A stretch of DNA of 34,062 nucleotides, taken from positions 1 through 34,062 of the forward strand of contig VGOD01000035.1 of assembly GCA_016876015.1 (NCBI GenBank), read 5' to 3'. Every line of letters starts with the position of its first letter. Within the stretch, counting starts at the first letter, position 1. This DNA is from Chloroflexota bacterium. Lineage in GTDB: Bacteria; Chloroflexota; Anaerolineae; CG2-30-64-16. The translations under genes and the position numbers were made by a program. Of the stretch, positions 9,326 to 18,156 are shown piece after piece. Under the pieces are notes generated by a model, which saw only the letters and a list, made by a program, of their open reading frames with translations, did not search any database and was not told where the DNA came from.

Positions 9326-10806
9326 GTGTCTTCCCTGTGCGGGGCGCTGAGCCAGTCCAATGCGGCGAGGAAACGGCCATAGCGCCGATCATGGTGTTCG
9401 CGTACCGCGGGGTCGGGCAGATAGGTCTCGCGCTCATGCGCCATCTGAGCTGCGGCGGCTCGCACATGCGGGAACGCGCCGATGCCCACGGCTGCGACCA
9501 TGCCTGCCCCCAGTGCGCCGGTCTCGTCGGAGGCTGGCACTGTCACGGGCAGCCCCAGGATGTCGGCCAGCAGTTGGCACAGCGGCGCGTTGCGGCTGGC
9601 CCCGCCGGTGAAGAGCACCCGATCGCCGGTCAGCCCCTCGCGTCGCAGATTCTCGATGTGGTAACGATGGGCGAACGCGATCCCTTCGGCCACAGCGATC
9701 AGCAGATCAGCCCGGCCGTGCGAGCTGCGCAGCCCCAGGAACCCGCCGCCCGGATCGTCATCGCGCAGCCCGCCGTAGACGAACGGCAGGAAGAGCGGCG
9801 CTGCGGCGGCCGGCCGAGCTTCGGTCAGTGCGCGTTCAAAGTCCACATAGGTCGCGCCATCGCCGAGCGCCCGGCGATGGAACCACTCCAGGTTGGCGGC
9901 CGAGGTCGCGCTGGAATCTATGTTGCTGTAGAGCCCCTCGTCCGCATAGATCGTACACTGGCGGATCGCGGTTGGGACGCGCGGCCGGCGGCTCAGGCCG
10001 ATGTTCAGGCTCCACGTCCCGCCGACCGTGCAGAATCGCCCTTCGTCCACCAGCCCCGCGCCGAGCGCGTTGGCCGTGACATCGAACAGCCCGGCGACCA
10101 CGGGCGTGCCCGCAGCTAGACCCGTTTGCTCGGCTGCCGCCGCCGTCACCGGGCCGATCACCTGATGGCTGGGCCGCGCCTCCGGCAGCCACGCTCGCGC
10201 CTCGGGGATCCCTAATAATTCGCAGATCGTCGCGTCGTAGGCTCGCGCACCCACCGCGTACAGCCCCGATGCGCTCACATCCGTGACATCGGTGGCAATC
10301 ACCCCGGTCAGGCAGTAGCGCAGCCAATCTTTGCAGAAAAGCACTGTGCCGATCTGCCGGTAGCGGGCTGGCTCGTGCTGGCGCAGCCAGCGCAAGATCA
10401 GCCCCGGCTGGCCGCTCCACAACGTCTGGAAGGTCAGCTCGCGCAGCGCGGCGCGCACCGCGGGGCTAACGGCCTTCAGCAGCGACAAGGCCCGATGATC
10501 CATCGAGCTGATTGCCGGCTCCAGCGCCGCGCCGGCGCGATCCAGCAGGTAGGCGCCGTTGCCGTGCCCGCTCAGGCCGATGCCGGCAATCTGCCGCGCG
10601 TCTGCATCGGCCTGGGCGAGCGCCGAACGGATCGCCCGACACGTCGCATCCCACTGCGCGGCCATGTCGATCTCGGAGCGACCGGTGGGGTCAGCCGTCA
10701 GTGGCGTTGGGACGCGCGCGACCGCGACCGTCTGCCCGTCGAGGTCGAACAGCACCGCCTTGATCGTCGTCAACCCGGCATCAACGCCCAAGAGCAGGTC
10801 AGTCAT
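9322..10806 (-). CDS. FGGY-family carbohydrate kinase
   Basis: This 494-residue sugar kinase is of the FGGY family (xylulose, xylulose-like, ribulose, erythritol, glycerol kinases), which phosphorylates a ketose or polyol with ATP. Visible are the N-terminal phosphate-binding start (LLLGVDAGLTTIKAVLFD), GLSGHGNGAYLLD, SSMDHRA, the catalytic base in GLFDVTANALGAG (Asp242), GGTWS at 262-266 and the C-terminal signature FTGGASRNAPLCQLLADILGLPV. The SGHGNGAYLLD...SSMDHRA region is reminiscent of L-xylulose-kinase-like enzymes, so I favour an L-ketopentose or related substrate (inference). It lies between the two URO-D-like genes: 9 bp after the split one, and overlapping the start of the second by ATGA. 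Confidence 0.9.
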   Translation of the reverse strand: MTDLLLGVDAGLTTIKAVLFDLDGQTVAVARVPTPLTADPTGRSEIDMAAQWDATCRAIRSALAQADADARQIAGIGLSGHGNGAYLLDRAGAALEPAISSMDHRALSLLKAVSPAVRAALRELTFQTLWSGQPGLILRWLRQHEPARYRQIGTVLFCKDWLRYCLTGVIATDVTDVSASGLYAVGARAYDATICELLGIPEARAWLPEARPSHQVIGPVTAAAAEQTGLAAGTPVVAGLFDVTANALGAGLVDEGRFCTVGGTWSLNIGLSRRPRVPTAIRQCTIYADEGLYSNIDSSATSAANLEWFHRRALGDGATYVDFERALTEARPAAAAPLFLPFVYGGLRDDDPGGGFLGLRSSHGRADLLIAVAEGIAFAHRYHIENLRREGLTGDRVLFTGGASRNAPLCQLLADILGLPVTVPASDETGALGAGMVAAVGIGAFPHVRAAAAQMAHERETYLPDPAVREHHDRRYGRFLAALDWLSAPHREDT

Positions 10807-11373
10807 AGTCAGACATCACTCAAACGGATACCCCAACCGCGCGATGCCTTCCACCAACGCGTCCGCCGCCTCGCGATCCTGGGGAAAGAGGTTGAGTTTG
10901 AGCCCTCTGGGCGGTCGCATCTCAAGGAATGGCAGCACGTCGGCCAGCTCGGCGGGGTTCTGCGCCCAAATCTCGATGCGTTTCCCGGCGGCTGCGATCT
11001 GCCGCCAGATCGGCATCAGCTCGGTGATGCGCTTGCCGTGCGGCACCTGGTAGACGACCTGGATGCCGTCGAGCTTGGCGATTCCGCACAGCATGGGCAG
11101 GTGCGGCAGCGCGTTGGTGCCATCCAGGTGATAGAGCACGTTGGCGAACAGCCCTGCCTGCTCGTCCAGGTACCATTTGCCCAGCCTGCGAAACGCCGCC
11201 GGCGAGATCATGCACGAGAAGTCGCTCTGCATGCAGTGGACAGGGCCTTCGGTCATCAGCGCCCGGTTCCAGGTGGTGATCCCGCACGGGTTGTCCTTGA
11301 TGATGTCGTGCAGCGTGAAATAGACGGTGCGGAAATCATCCAGGAAGCGACGTTCCAGGGCCAGCACCTCCTC

Positions 11374-11377
11374 CTGG
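11374..11377. repeat. Target-site duplication, left copy (CTGG)
   Basis: CTGG directly abuts the left inverted repeat of the IS and is repeated at 12516-12519 next to the right one. Together they mark the insertion boundaries inside the URO-D-like gene. Confidence 0.7.
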
Positions 11378-11417
11378 TGGGTCATTTGGCATGAGTACCG
11401 CCATTCTAAGAAGTATG

Positions 11418-11426
11418 TGATATAAT
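11418..11426 (+). promoter_or_regulatory. Extended -10 promoter of the transposase gene
   Basis: TGATATAAT is a perfect extended -10 (TGn plus TATAAT), 42 bp upstream of the transposase ATG and inside the IS. No good -35 lies at the normal spacing. It would drive transcription against the host operon. Confidence 0.5.
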
Positions 11427-11467
11427 GGGCCGTCAGTCGACATTCTCTGCATTGGAGGGCGTAACCC

Positions 11468-12470
11468 ATGACACGACGGCAACGGGATCCGCTTCGCCTT
11501 TTAACTGACGAAGAACGCACTGCGCTGGAACAAATCAGCCGCGCGCACAGCGAACCCGCCAGTCACGTGGCCCGTGCCAAGGCCATTTTGGCGGTCAGCG
11601 CGGGTCAGAGCTACCACGCGGCGGCGCAAGCGGCGGGGCAGTATGCTGGCGATACGGTCGCCCAGTGGGTCGCGCGCTTTAACCGCGAAGGCCTGCCGGC
11701 GCTAGAACCGCGGCACGGCGGTGGATCGCCGCGCCGGTATGGCGGCGCCGCACAAGAACGCATTCTGGCCGAAGCGCGGCGCACGCCCGACCGGGTTCAG
11801 GACGGGACCGCGACTTGGTCGCTGACCACGCTGCAGCGGACCTTGCGGCAAGCCGCGGACGGCTTGCCACAGGTGAGCACCTACACGATTTGGCGGACGC
11901 TGCGCCAAGCGAACTGGTCCTGGCAACGCGCCCGCACGTGGTGCGCCACCGGCAAGGTCAAACGGAAACGCAAGGCCGGGGTGGTCGAAGTCGTTGCCCC
12001 GGATGCCAGCGCGAAAAAACTTGATCGAGAAAGCCTATCGGCACGGCGAAAAGCTGGGGTTGCCGGTGTGGTGCGGCGATCAAGCGGGGCCGTTTCAAAC
12101 GATCCCCGACCTGGGCCCCAGTTGGCAACCGGTCGGGGAGCCAAGCTGCCAGCCGCATGAGTATATCCGTGCCGGGACCGCCAAGCTGCTGACCTTGTTT
12201 CATCCAGCCAGTGGTCAGCTCCGGGCCAAAGGGGTCGTCAGTTGTCCGAACAGCGTGCTCCACCCTTGGCTGAAAGAAGAGCTGGCCGCCATCTTGGCCG
12301 ACTTACCAACCCCGTGCCAGGACTTGGCGCCAGCCAGGATCCGTAGCCAATGGCTGGATTTGTGTGGGGTGGCAAACGGGCCGCGCGGCGGGAGCGCGCC
12401 CGCCAACGCCGCCACGCGCTGGCTGGCTCTGGTGCTTGCATCCGCCGAATACGTCGTCATATTCCGATAA
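11468..12470 (+). pseudogene. IS630-family transposase, frameshifted and C-terminally truncated
   Basis: The first frame starts at the ATG at 11468 (GGAGG upstream) and encodes the helix-turn-helix half ([30 protein letters not shown]...[21 protein letters not shown]). The catalytic half continues in the next frame from about 12012 ([28 protein letters not shown]...[20 protein letters not shown]...SVLHPWL). This contains the first Asp of the DDE triad in WCGDQAG. The shift falls in an A6 run at 12014-12019; loss of one A restores the frame, either by mutation, transcript slippage or sequencing error. After [15 protein letters not shown] the usual WDNLAGH and final Glu region is missing and the frame ends at 12470, so catalysis is unlikely. 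Confidence 0.75.
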
Positions 12471-12515
12471 CAGAGAAACTAAAAAGGAATGGCGGTGAGC
12501 ATGCCAAATGACCCA

Positions 12516-12519
12516 CTGG
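12516..12519. repeat. Target-site duplication, right copy (CTGG)
   Basis: This is the second copy of the CTGG direct repeat that flanks the IS; see the left copy at 11374-11377. Confidence 0.7.
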
Positions 12520-13072
12520 TGATCGAGGACGTCGAGCAGGGCGTTCTCGACCCCGCGCATCATCGCCAGGTTGTCCAGCGGCCCGTCGAAGCCGCCGAGA
12601 GTGGTGATCGCCATCTCGCCGGCGGCCATCTCGACCGCCAAGTGCGCCTGGGCCACGGTCAGCCGCCATAGCTCATTTTCGGGGTCGAGGCGCACCTTCT
12701 CTTCCCAGCCGGCCCAGGAGTCAAGGATCGGATCGAGCCAGATCGTCTCGTGGGCGAAATGCGCCGGGCAACCATAGAACGCAGCCTGACCGATGTTGAT
12801 GCGACCGATGTCAATCGTCGGAAAGCCGTCGGCGTAGAACCAGCGTCCGCGGTTCAGGGCTACCTCGCGCGAAATGCGCGTTTCCGGATCCATGAACCAA
12901 TGTTTCACCGCTTCATGTTCATGCGGCCGCGGCTCCAGCGCCACGTGCGGTTGGGTGGCGATGTAGAACAGCGGCGTATCCAACTCGCCGCGCCACCACG
13001 CCGCGTAGCGTGACCGCAGCCGCGGCCAGTCAATCTCGCGATAGCTCCGGGCCTTTGTATGCATCGGGTGTC

Positions 13073-13810
13073 TCAATAAGGGTTGAGGTCTTTGGTCTGT
13101 TCCGTGCCCCAGATTGTCAACTCTTCGATGACGCAGTTATCGGGCACATCTATCGCCTGCACGATGGTGCGCGCGAAATCGGCGGCGGCGGGCCGTGCGG
13201 GGTTCGGGGCGTCGCCGAAGCCGGCGGCGCGACCGAAGCCGGTGTTCGCCCCGGCCGGGATGACGAGAGTCGCTTTGCCGCCCCACTGCACGATCTCCAG
13301 ATGCAAACAGCGCGTAAAGAGCACAAGCCCGGCCTTGGCTGCCGAGTAGACGGACCAGCCCGGCCACGCGTGGCTGGCGCATACGCTGGCGATGTTGACG
13401 ATATGCCCGCGGCCGTTCGGCTTCATGGCCCGCAACACCTCGCGGCACCCTTTGATGACGCCCATCAAGTTGACGTCGAGTGCGGCAGCGATATCGGCGT
13501 CCGATTGTTCATCAAGTGACGCAATGTGAATACCGGCGCCCGCGTTGTTGACGAGCACATCAATTCGACCGAAGCGCGCCAGAGTCGCCTGGACAAGGCG
13601 CTGCCAATGCTCGGTGAGGGTCACGTCGGCCTGCACGGTCAACAGGTTCACCGATCCGAATTCTTGCGCCGCCTGCGTCAGGCGATCTTGATCCCGGCCA
13701 GTGATGACGACCTTGGCACCCATGGCGAGCAACTCCCGCGCGGTCTCGAAGCCGAAACCGCTGGCGCCGCCGGTGATGATGATGACTTTTCCGTCAATGT
13801 AATGCTTCAC
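13073..13810 (-). CDS. Short-chain dehydrogenase/reductase (SDR)
   Basis: This 245-residue classical SDR has TGGASGFG at 13-20, NNAG at 88-91, Ser142, and Tyr155/Lys159 in YSAAK. The C-terminal part (ADFARTIVQAIDVPDNCVIEELTIW) resembles the general-alcohol/serine-dehydrogenase-like SDR branch rather than FabG. The predicted role is NAD(P)-dependent oxidation or reduction of a pathway intermediate. The start is a GTG at 13810, supported by AGGAG 8 bp upstream. The stop overlaps a possible TTG start of the split URO-D-like gene. The FAD oxidoreductase gene ends 12 bp upstream. Confidence 0.88.
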   Translation of the reverse strand: MKHYIDGKVIIITGGASGFGFETARELLAMGAKVVITGRDQDRLTQAAQEFGSVNLLTVQADVTLTEHWQRLVQATLARFGRIDVLVNNAGAGIHIASLDEQSDADIAAALDVNLMGVIKGCREVLRAMKPNGRGHIVNIASVCASHAWPGWSVYSAAKAGLVLFTRCLHLEIVQWGGKATLVIPAGANTGFGRAAGFGDAPNPARPAAADFARTIVQAIDVPDNCVIEELTIWGTEQTKDLNPY

Positions 13811-13822
13811 TGTATTGACTCC

Positions 13823-15292
13823 TCAGTTCTCCTGATCCTCATTCCGTAGGTAGGCGAGCAGGTCGGGCGGTGTGGGCCAGTCGAGCTGGACGTGCTGCTC
13901 ACGCAGGAAGGCGCGCAGCCGGGCCGGCGGCACATCGGCCAGATCCACGCCCAGTTCCAGCGCCAGGAAGGCGGCGCTGCCCGCAGCCTGGCCCAGTTGC
14001 AGCATCGTGCGCGAGAGACGACAGCTCGATGCTGCCAGCGACGTGAAGCTGGCGCCGCGGCAGGCGACCAGCAGGTTGTCGGCGTCGCGCGGCAAGAGAC
14101 AGCGATACGGCACGCCGTAGGGCTGATAAAACTCGCTCGTGCCCGCCCGCCCCGTGGACTTGCCGTGCGTATCCAGCGCGTGATCGGCGATCGTGATGAT
14201 GTCATCGTGCGCCTGGTCGCTCAGCCCTGCCAGCAGGTCACGCTCGGTCAGCACGTAACGCCCCACCACGCGCGGCCCCTCGCGTTCGCCCAGGCCGGGC
14301 GCGATCCAGTTGAGGCGATAGCCGCGGAACTCCGGGAAGCTCTCCTGATTGTGATGCCAGTGGGCATACACCCGGCGCAGGCACTCGGCGTAGGCCGCCT
14401 CGTAGCCCATCGTCAGCGCCTCGCGTCCCTCCATGGTGGGCAGCATGTTCACGTTCAGATCGCCGTTTGGATAATGGTTGATCGCCGCCACCGGGAACTT
14501 GGGCGCCCACCAGCAGCCATCCGGGATATCGGGCGGCAGCGGCTCGACGCCCGGCGACTCGACCGGCGTGACGCGATAGATGAGGGTCGCACCGTTGAGG
14601 TGGTCTTGCGGGGTCTCCGGCGCGTGCGGCTCACCGAACGCGGCCTGCCCTTCCTGCCCTAGCATCGTCTCGCACCCACACGCCTGCGCCAGGAGGACAT
14701 TCGCCGTGCTGTCCACGTAGAAGCTGGCCGTCACCGCGCGGCCGTCCGCCAGTTTGATCTCAGCGATCCGCCGGTCGCGCATCACAACGCCGGTGCAGGC
14801 GGTGTTCATCAGCACGATGCAACGGCCGGTCTCGGCCAGCAGCTCGCCCGCCACCTGCGCCAACGCCTCCGGCTCGAACGGGACGCCGTGGTTGTGAAGC
14901 CGGCGGAATTCGAGCAGCTCCGGCCGCGGCATCGGCCGCGGGGGGTGACGCAGCAGCGAATCCGCGTAGCCGAGCGCGGGATCAATCAGGTTTTCGCCGC
15001 CGGGGTAGGGGATCGCCTCGTCGGGCCGCTGCCACATGAAATGCCGGCCGGATGAGTAGATGCCCACGGCGAGCGGAATCCGCTTCATGCGGTTGTAGAT
15101 GTCGAACGGGATGCCGGTGCCGCCCACACCCGGCTCCCAGCAGTTGACGCCGCAACGGGTGGCGTTGCCGCCGAGCATATCGCTCTTCTCCACCAGCAAC
15201 ACGCGCAGCCCCGCACGCGCGGCTGCCAGCGCCGCGCCGATCCCGCCGCTGCCCGCGCCGATCACAACCAGATCGTAAGTGTTGGTTGGCAT
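13823..15292 (-). CDS. FAD-dependent oxidoreductase (FAD_oxidored type)
   Basis: This protein of about 489 residues begins with a Rossmann dinucleotide-binding motif (DLVVIGAGSGGIGAALAAARAG, GAGSGG at 12-17) and the acidic residue ending strand 2 (LLVEK, Glu35). It continues with the CGVNCWEPG region typical of the FAD-dependent oxidoreductases found in Chloroflexota, Planctomycetota and Firmicutes sugar clusters. The end (LLVACRGASFTSLAASSCRLSRTMLQLGQAAGSAA) is the second FAD-contacting segment. I chose the ATG at 15292 (MPTNTYDLVV) because the Rossmann strand starts right after it; an in-frame start at 15331 adds only 13 unrelated residues. The substrate is unknown; oxidation of a sugar or sugar-derived alcohol fits the context. 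A strong hairpin separates it from the binding-protein gene. Confidence 0.85.
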   Translation of the reverse strand: MPTNTYDLVVIGAGSGGIGAALAAARAGLRVLLVEKSDMLGGNATRCGVNCWEPGVGGTGIPFDIYNRMKRIPLAVGIYSSGRHFMWQRPDEAIPYPGGENLIDPALGYADSLLRHPPRPMPRPELLEFRRLHNHGVPFEPEALAQVAGELLAETGRCIVLMNTACTGVVMRDRRIAEIKLADGRAVTASFYVDSTANVLLAQACGCETMLGQEGQAAFGEPHAPETPQDHLNGATLIYRVTPVESPGVEPLPPDIPDGCWWAPKFPVAAINHYPNGDLNVNMLPTMEGREALTMGYEAAYAECLRRVYAHWHHNQESFPEFRGYRLNWIAPGLGEREGPRVVGRYVLTERDLLAGLSDQAHDDIITIADHALDTHGKSTGRAGTSEFYQPYGVPYRCLLPRDADNLLVACRGASFTSLAASSCRLSRTMLQLGQAAGSAAFLALELGVDLADVPPARLRAFLREQHVQLDWPTPPDLLAYLRNEDQEN

Positions 15293-15344
15293 GAGTGTCT
15301 CTCGGTACTGCCTTGAGGTTGCTGGGATCATGATGAGAAGGGCA

Positions 15345-15383
15345 GTGGACTCCCCCTCTCCGAGCCGGAAAGGGGGAGTCCAC
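15345..15383 (-). other. Intercistronic hairpin downstream of the binding-protein gene
   Basis: A perfect 13-bp stem (GTGGACTCCCCCT at 15345-15357 with AGGGGGAGTCCAC at 15371-15383) and 13-nt loop lies 9 bp past the stop of the binding-protein gene. No U-tract follows in the direction of transcription. It is therefore more likely an mRNA-stabilising or attenuating element than a full terminator. Confidence 0.65.
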
Positions 15384-15392
15384 GCTGAAGCA

Positions 15393-17153
15393 TTACTTCG
15401 CTTCCATCGCGGCCTTGTAGTTGGCCTGGAGCGCCTTCCAGGAGGCCTGGACGTCCTTGACCTTGTTCAGTTCGTTGATCTTGGCAGCCACTTCATCGAA
15501 CTTCGTCTGCTTGAGCGCCTTCATGTACGCATCGTACTCGGCGTTCACGTCGAGGTTCGGGTTGAGGATCACCTTGGTGGCGAACTCTTCGGTCTTGGTC
15601 TGGATGTCCACGATGTTGTCGGCAATGACCTTGTCGCTGGTGTTCACCGCGTAGTTGAGCGTCACCCAATTGGCGATCGTGTCGTTGAGGATGGGGGTGA
15701 CGTACTTCATCTCGCTTTCGGGGATGTCAGCGTACGAGGGATTATCCGAGCGGAACACCATGTTCTTCGGGTGCGGAATCAGGAGCAGACGATCCAGCAT
15801 GTAGAGATCGTATTCCGGCGCTTCCTTCAAGATCGCATCGCGGCCGCGACGCTTGGCGACGCCGTTGACCACGTCGAACGACTTGCCCTCGACGCCCAGC
15901 GTCAACAGCTTGTAGCCGTCGGTCCACTGCCACTGCACCAGCTTGAAGAAGGCGTCCGCCTGGGCCGGGCTGGCCGAGATGGTCAACGCAAAACTGGGGT
16001 TGCAGTCGCCGCGCGGATCGGGCGTGATCACCGGGCCGCCCTTGACGCCCTTCGGCCCCACCAGACCGGGGATGTAGTTCAGCACCGGCTTGGCTTCCTT
16101 CTGGGCGTTCTGGATCGCCTCGCGCCGGAGGTTGACGAACTGCGGCCAGTCGGTCGTGGCGCCGGCGGTGCCAGCATAGTATTTGAAGAGGCCGCGATCC
16201 TTGGAGACCAGGTAGGTCTGATCCAGCAGGCCATCTTTCATCAGGCCGCGCAGATAGACCAGGGCGTCCTTGAACTCGGGCAGGGTGGGCGCGTAGACGA
16301 TCTTGTTCGGGTCCTGCGGTGAAACGATCCAGGCGTTGTAGGGCGTGCCGAAGGCAGCCATGACCGGTTCGACCCAGGTGAGGGCCAGCCCGCCGCCGCC
16401 AGACAGACGGTTGGGCACGAAGGCGATCAGCTTCTCTTTGCCGATCTTGCCGGGGTCCTTGTCCTTGACCGCCTGCAAGAAGGCGCGGAACTCGTCCAGT
16501 GTCTTCGGCTCCTGCATCCCCAGTGCATCCAACCAGTCGCGGCGGTAGTTGATCGTCTGCGGGTAGTAGACGCCGCCGAGGCGCGGGATGGTGTAGATCT
16601 TGCCATCCTTCTGGCGCAGCGCATTCCAGACCTCTTGCGGATAGGTGTTGGCGACGACGGGATATTTCTTGAGGTAGTCATCCAGTGGCAGCAACAGCCC
16701 ATCGTTGTAGTACTGCTGGAAGGCTGGCTCACAGACGCCCAACTGGATGGCGTTGGGGTAGTTGCCGCTCGCCATGATCACATTGCGTTTCTCGACGTAG
16801 TCGGCGCCGGGCACGCCGCTCCAGAAGATAGGGAACCCGACCGCCTTCTCGATCAACGGCGCGTAAGCATTCTTCGGATCCCAGCTATCCATGCCCCTGA
16901 AGACGGAGAGGGAGAGCTTGGCATCCTTGGGCAGCGGCTTGGGCGTGGCCGTGACGACCACCTGCTTCTCAACCTGCTTCTCGACCACTTGGGTCTGCAC
17001 GACCTGCTTTTCGACAATCTTCTCGACCGGCTTCTCGACGACCTTCTCCACCTGCACGGTCTCTTTGATGACCTGCGGAGTCGGCGCCGCACACGCAGTG
17101 ACCAACATAGATAAGATGGTCACCAGGCAAAGAACCGAGAACCAGCGTTTCAT
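15393..17153 (-). CDS. Lipoprotein sugar-binding protein of a CUT1-type ABC transporter
   Basis: This 586-residue extracellular solute-binding protein (family 1, LplA/LipO-like) starts with a lipoprotein signal peptide and lipobox LVTAC (Cys21). A charged, repetitive linker follows (about residues 29-70, [15 protein letters not shown].. ending VVVTATP), then a long periplasmic-binding-protein fold. It would be anchored outside the cytoplasmic membrane and hand a sugar or oligosaccharide to the two permeases just upstream. The ATG at 17153 is chosen for its strong AGGAGG and immediate signal peptide; upstream in-frame codons lack both. No ATPase gene is present in this operon, so a shared MsmK-like ATPase elsewhere is likely (inference). 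The ligand is unknown. Confidence 0.9.
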   Translation of the reverse strand: MKRWFSVLCLVTILSMLVTACAAPTPQVIKETVQVEKVVEKPVEKIVEKQVVQTQVVEKQVEKQVVVTATPKPLPKDAKLSLSVFRGMDSWDPKNAYAPLIEKAVGFPIFWSGVPGADYVEKRNVIMASGNYPNAIQLGVCEPAFQQYYNDGLLLPLDDYLKKYPVVANTYPQEVWNALRQKDGKIYTIPRLGGVYYPQTINYRRDWLDALGMQEPKTLDEFRAFLQAVKDKDPGKIGKEKLIAFVPNRLSGGGGLALTWVEPVMAAFGTPYNAWIVSPQDPNKIVYAPTLPEFKDALVYLRGLMKDGLLDQTYLVSKDRGLFKYYAGTAGATTDWPQFVNLRREAIQNAQKEAKPVLNYIPGLVGPKGVKGGPVITPDPRGDCNPSFALTISASPAQADAFFKLVQWQWTDGYKLLTLGVEGKSFDVVNGVAKRRGRDAILKEAPEYDLYMLDRLLLIPHPKNMVFRSDNPSYADIPESEMKYVTPILNDTIANWVTLNYAVNTSDKVIADNIVDIQTKTEEFATKVILNPNLDVNAEYDAYMKALKQTKFDEVAAKINELNKVKDVQASWKALQANYKAAMEAK

Positions 17154-17229
17154 GGACCTTTCCTCCTGGAGTGAGTATGAGTTACACTTATTGTCGAAAC
17201 GATTCTGCCGAATCATCCACCTCCTGATA

Positions 17230-18135
17230 TCAACCCTTCTCCGCGCCCAGCACGATACCCTTGACAAAGAAGCGCTGGAGGAAGGGATAGAGGGCGGCAA
17301 TCGGGATCGCCGCCGCCATCACCGTCGCTGCGCGAATCGTGAGCTGGTTGACCGACAACTGGCCGTACATATCTCGATTCGACATCCCCAGTTCGGTCAG
17401 GTCGGCCATCACGACGACTTGCCGTAACAACACCTGCAACGGCCATTTCGTGGGATCGGTGATGTAGAAGATGCCGCGGAAGAGCTCATTCCAATGCGCC
17501 ACCGCATAGAACAGGCCCACCGTGGCGATCGCCGGGCCAGACAGCGGCAACACCACCTGTGCCAGGATGCGCATCTCGCTGGCGCCATCAATGCGCGCCG
17601 ACTCGATGATGGAATCGGGCAACTCCTGGAAGAAGTTGCGCATCAGGATCACGTTGAAGGCGCTCACCGCGCCCGGCAGGATCATCGCCCACACCGAGTC
17701 CAGCAGCCCCAGGTTGCGGATCAGCATGTAGCCGGGGATGATGCCGGCGCTGAACAGCATCGTGATCACCACGAAGACCGTCAGCGCGCCGCGGCCAGGG
17801 AGATCCGACCGCGAAAGGACATACGCCGACGTGGTGGTCAGCAGCAGGTTGAGCGCCGTGCCGACGACGGTGATGAACGCCGTCACGCCATACGCCCGCA
17901 GCACCGCCGGCCCTTTGAAGACAAACAGATAGGAATCGGGCGTGAAGCCTTTGGGCCACAGCATCAAGCCCATCTGCGCGGCCTCGTTGGGGTTGCTCAA
18001 GGACACGCTGAACACATGGATGATCGGCGCCACACTGACGATGGTGAGCAGAGTCAACACCAGGTAGATCAGCGCATCGGCTATCGGGTTGTGTCCGCGC
18101 AGGGCGGGGTGGGTTGATCGCTGGAACAGACGCAT
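17230..18135 (-). CDS. ABC sugar transporter permease (YtcP/MalG-like)
   Basis: This 301-residue integral membrane protein has about six hydrophobic segments. The EAA loop that contacts the ATPase is visible as ESARIDGASEMRILAQVVLPLSGPAIA. The N-terminal FSVSLSNPNEAAQMGLMLWPKGFTPDSY is typical of the YtcP branch that pairs with LplB-type permeases and large lipoprotein binding proteins. It forms the transmembrane pore with the permease encoded 21 bp upstream. The ATG at 18135 has GGGGAGG in front. A 76-bp gap follows before the binding-protein gene. Confidence 0.92.
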   Translation of the reverse strand: MRLFQRSTHPALRGHNPIADALIYLVLTLLTIVSVAPIIHVFSVSLSNPNEAAQMGLMLWPKGFTPDSYLFVFKGPAVLRAYGVTAFITVVGTALNLLLTTTSAYVLSRSDLPGRGALTVFVVITMLFSAGIIPGYMLIRNLGLLDSVWAMILPGAVSAFNVILMRNFFQELPDSIIESARIDGASEMRILAQVVLPLSGPAIATVGLFYAVAHWNELFRGIFYITDPTKWPLQVLLRQVVVMADLTELGMSNRDMYGQLSVNQLTIRAATVMAAAIPIAALYPFLQRFFVKGIVLGAEKG

Positions 18136-18156
18136 GGCTCAAAACCTCCCCAAGGA

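Larger units (their letters stand above)
11378..12515 (+). mobile_element. IS630-like insertion sequence, defective (1138 bp)
   Basis: Near-perfect 29-bp terminal inverted repeats bound the element at 11378-11406 and 12487-12515. They share a 16-bp block beginning TGGGTCATTTGGCATG and a 10-bp block ACCGCCATTC, separated by 3 mismatches. CTGG duplications flank both sides. Inside is an IS630-type transposase gene on +, opposite to the host operon. The transposase is frameshifted and lacks its usual C-terminal catalytic part, so the copy is probably immobile by itself. The 4-bp duplication differs from the TA typical of IS630 elements. Confidence 0.85.
10816..13064 (-). pseudogene. URO-D-family gene split by an insertion sequence
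   Basis: The N-terminal part (13064 to about 12516; MHTKARSYREIDWPRLRSRYAAWW...MMRGVENALLDVLDHQ) and the C-terminal part (11377 to 10816; HQEEVLALERRFLDDF...GIARLGYPFE) belong to one URO-D-like protein. They are separated by an IS at 11378-12515. Removing the IS and one copy of its 4-bp target duplication leaves 1107 bp, exactly 369 codons, and rejoins the sequence as VLDHQEEVLALERRF. Before insertion the product had about 368 residues. Where its paralogue at 8284-9325 has His-Cys-Cys-Ala, this protein has His-Leu-Asp-Gly, so the two have diverged. A TTG at 13076 overlapping the SDR stop is an alternative start. As sequenced it should give no full-length product. Confidence 0.85.

Noticed and set aside
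12303-12515. Extension of the URO-D N-terminal frame into the IS
   Set aside because: The residues after DVLDHQ come from the IS end, not from the host gene.
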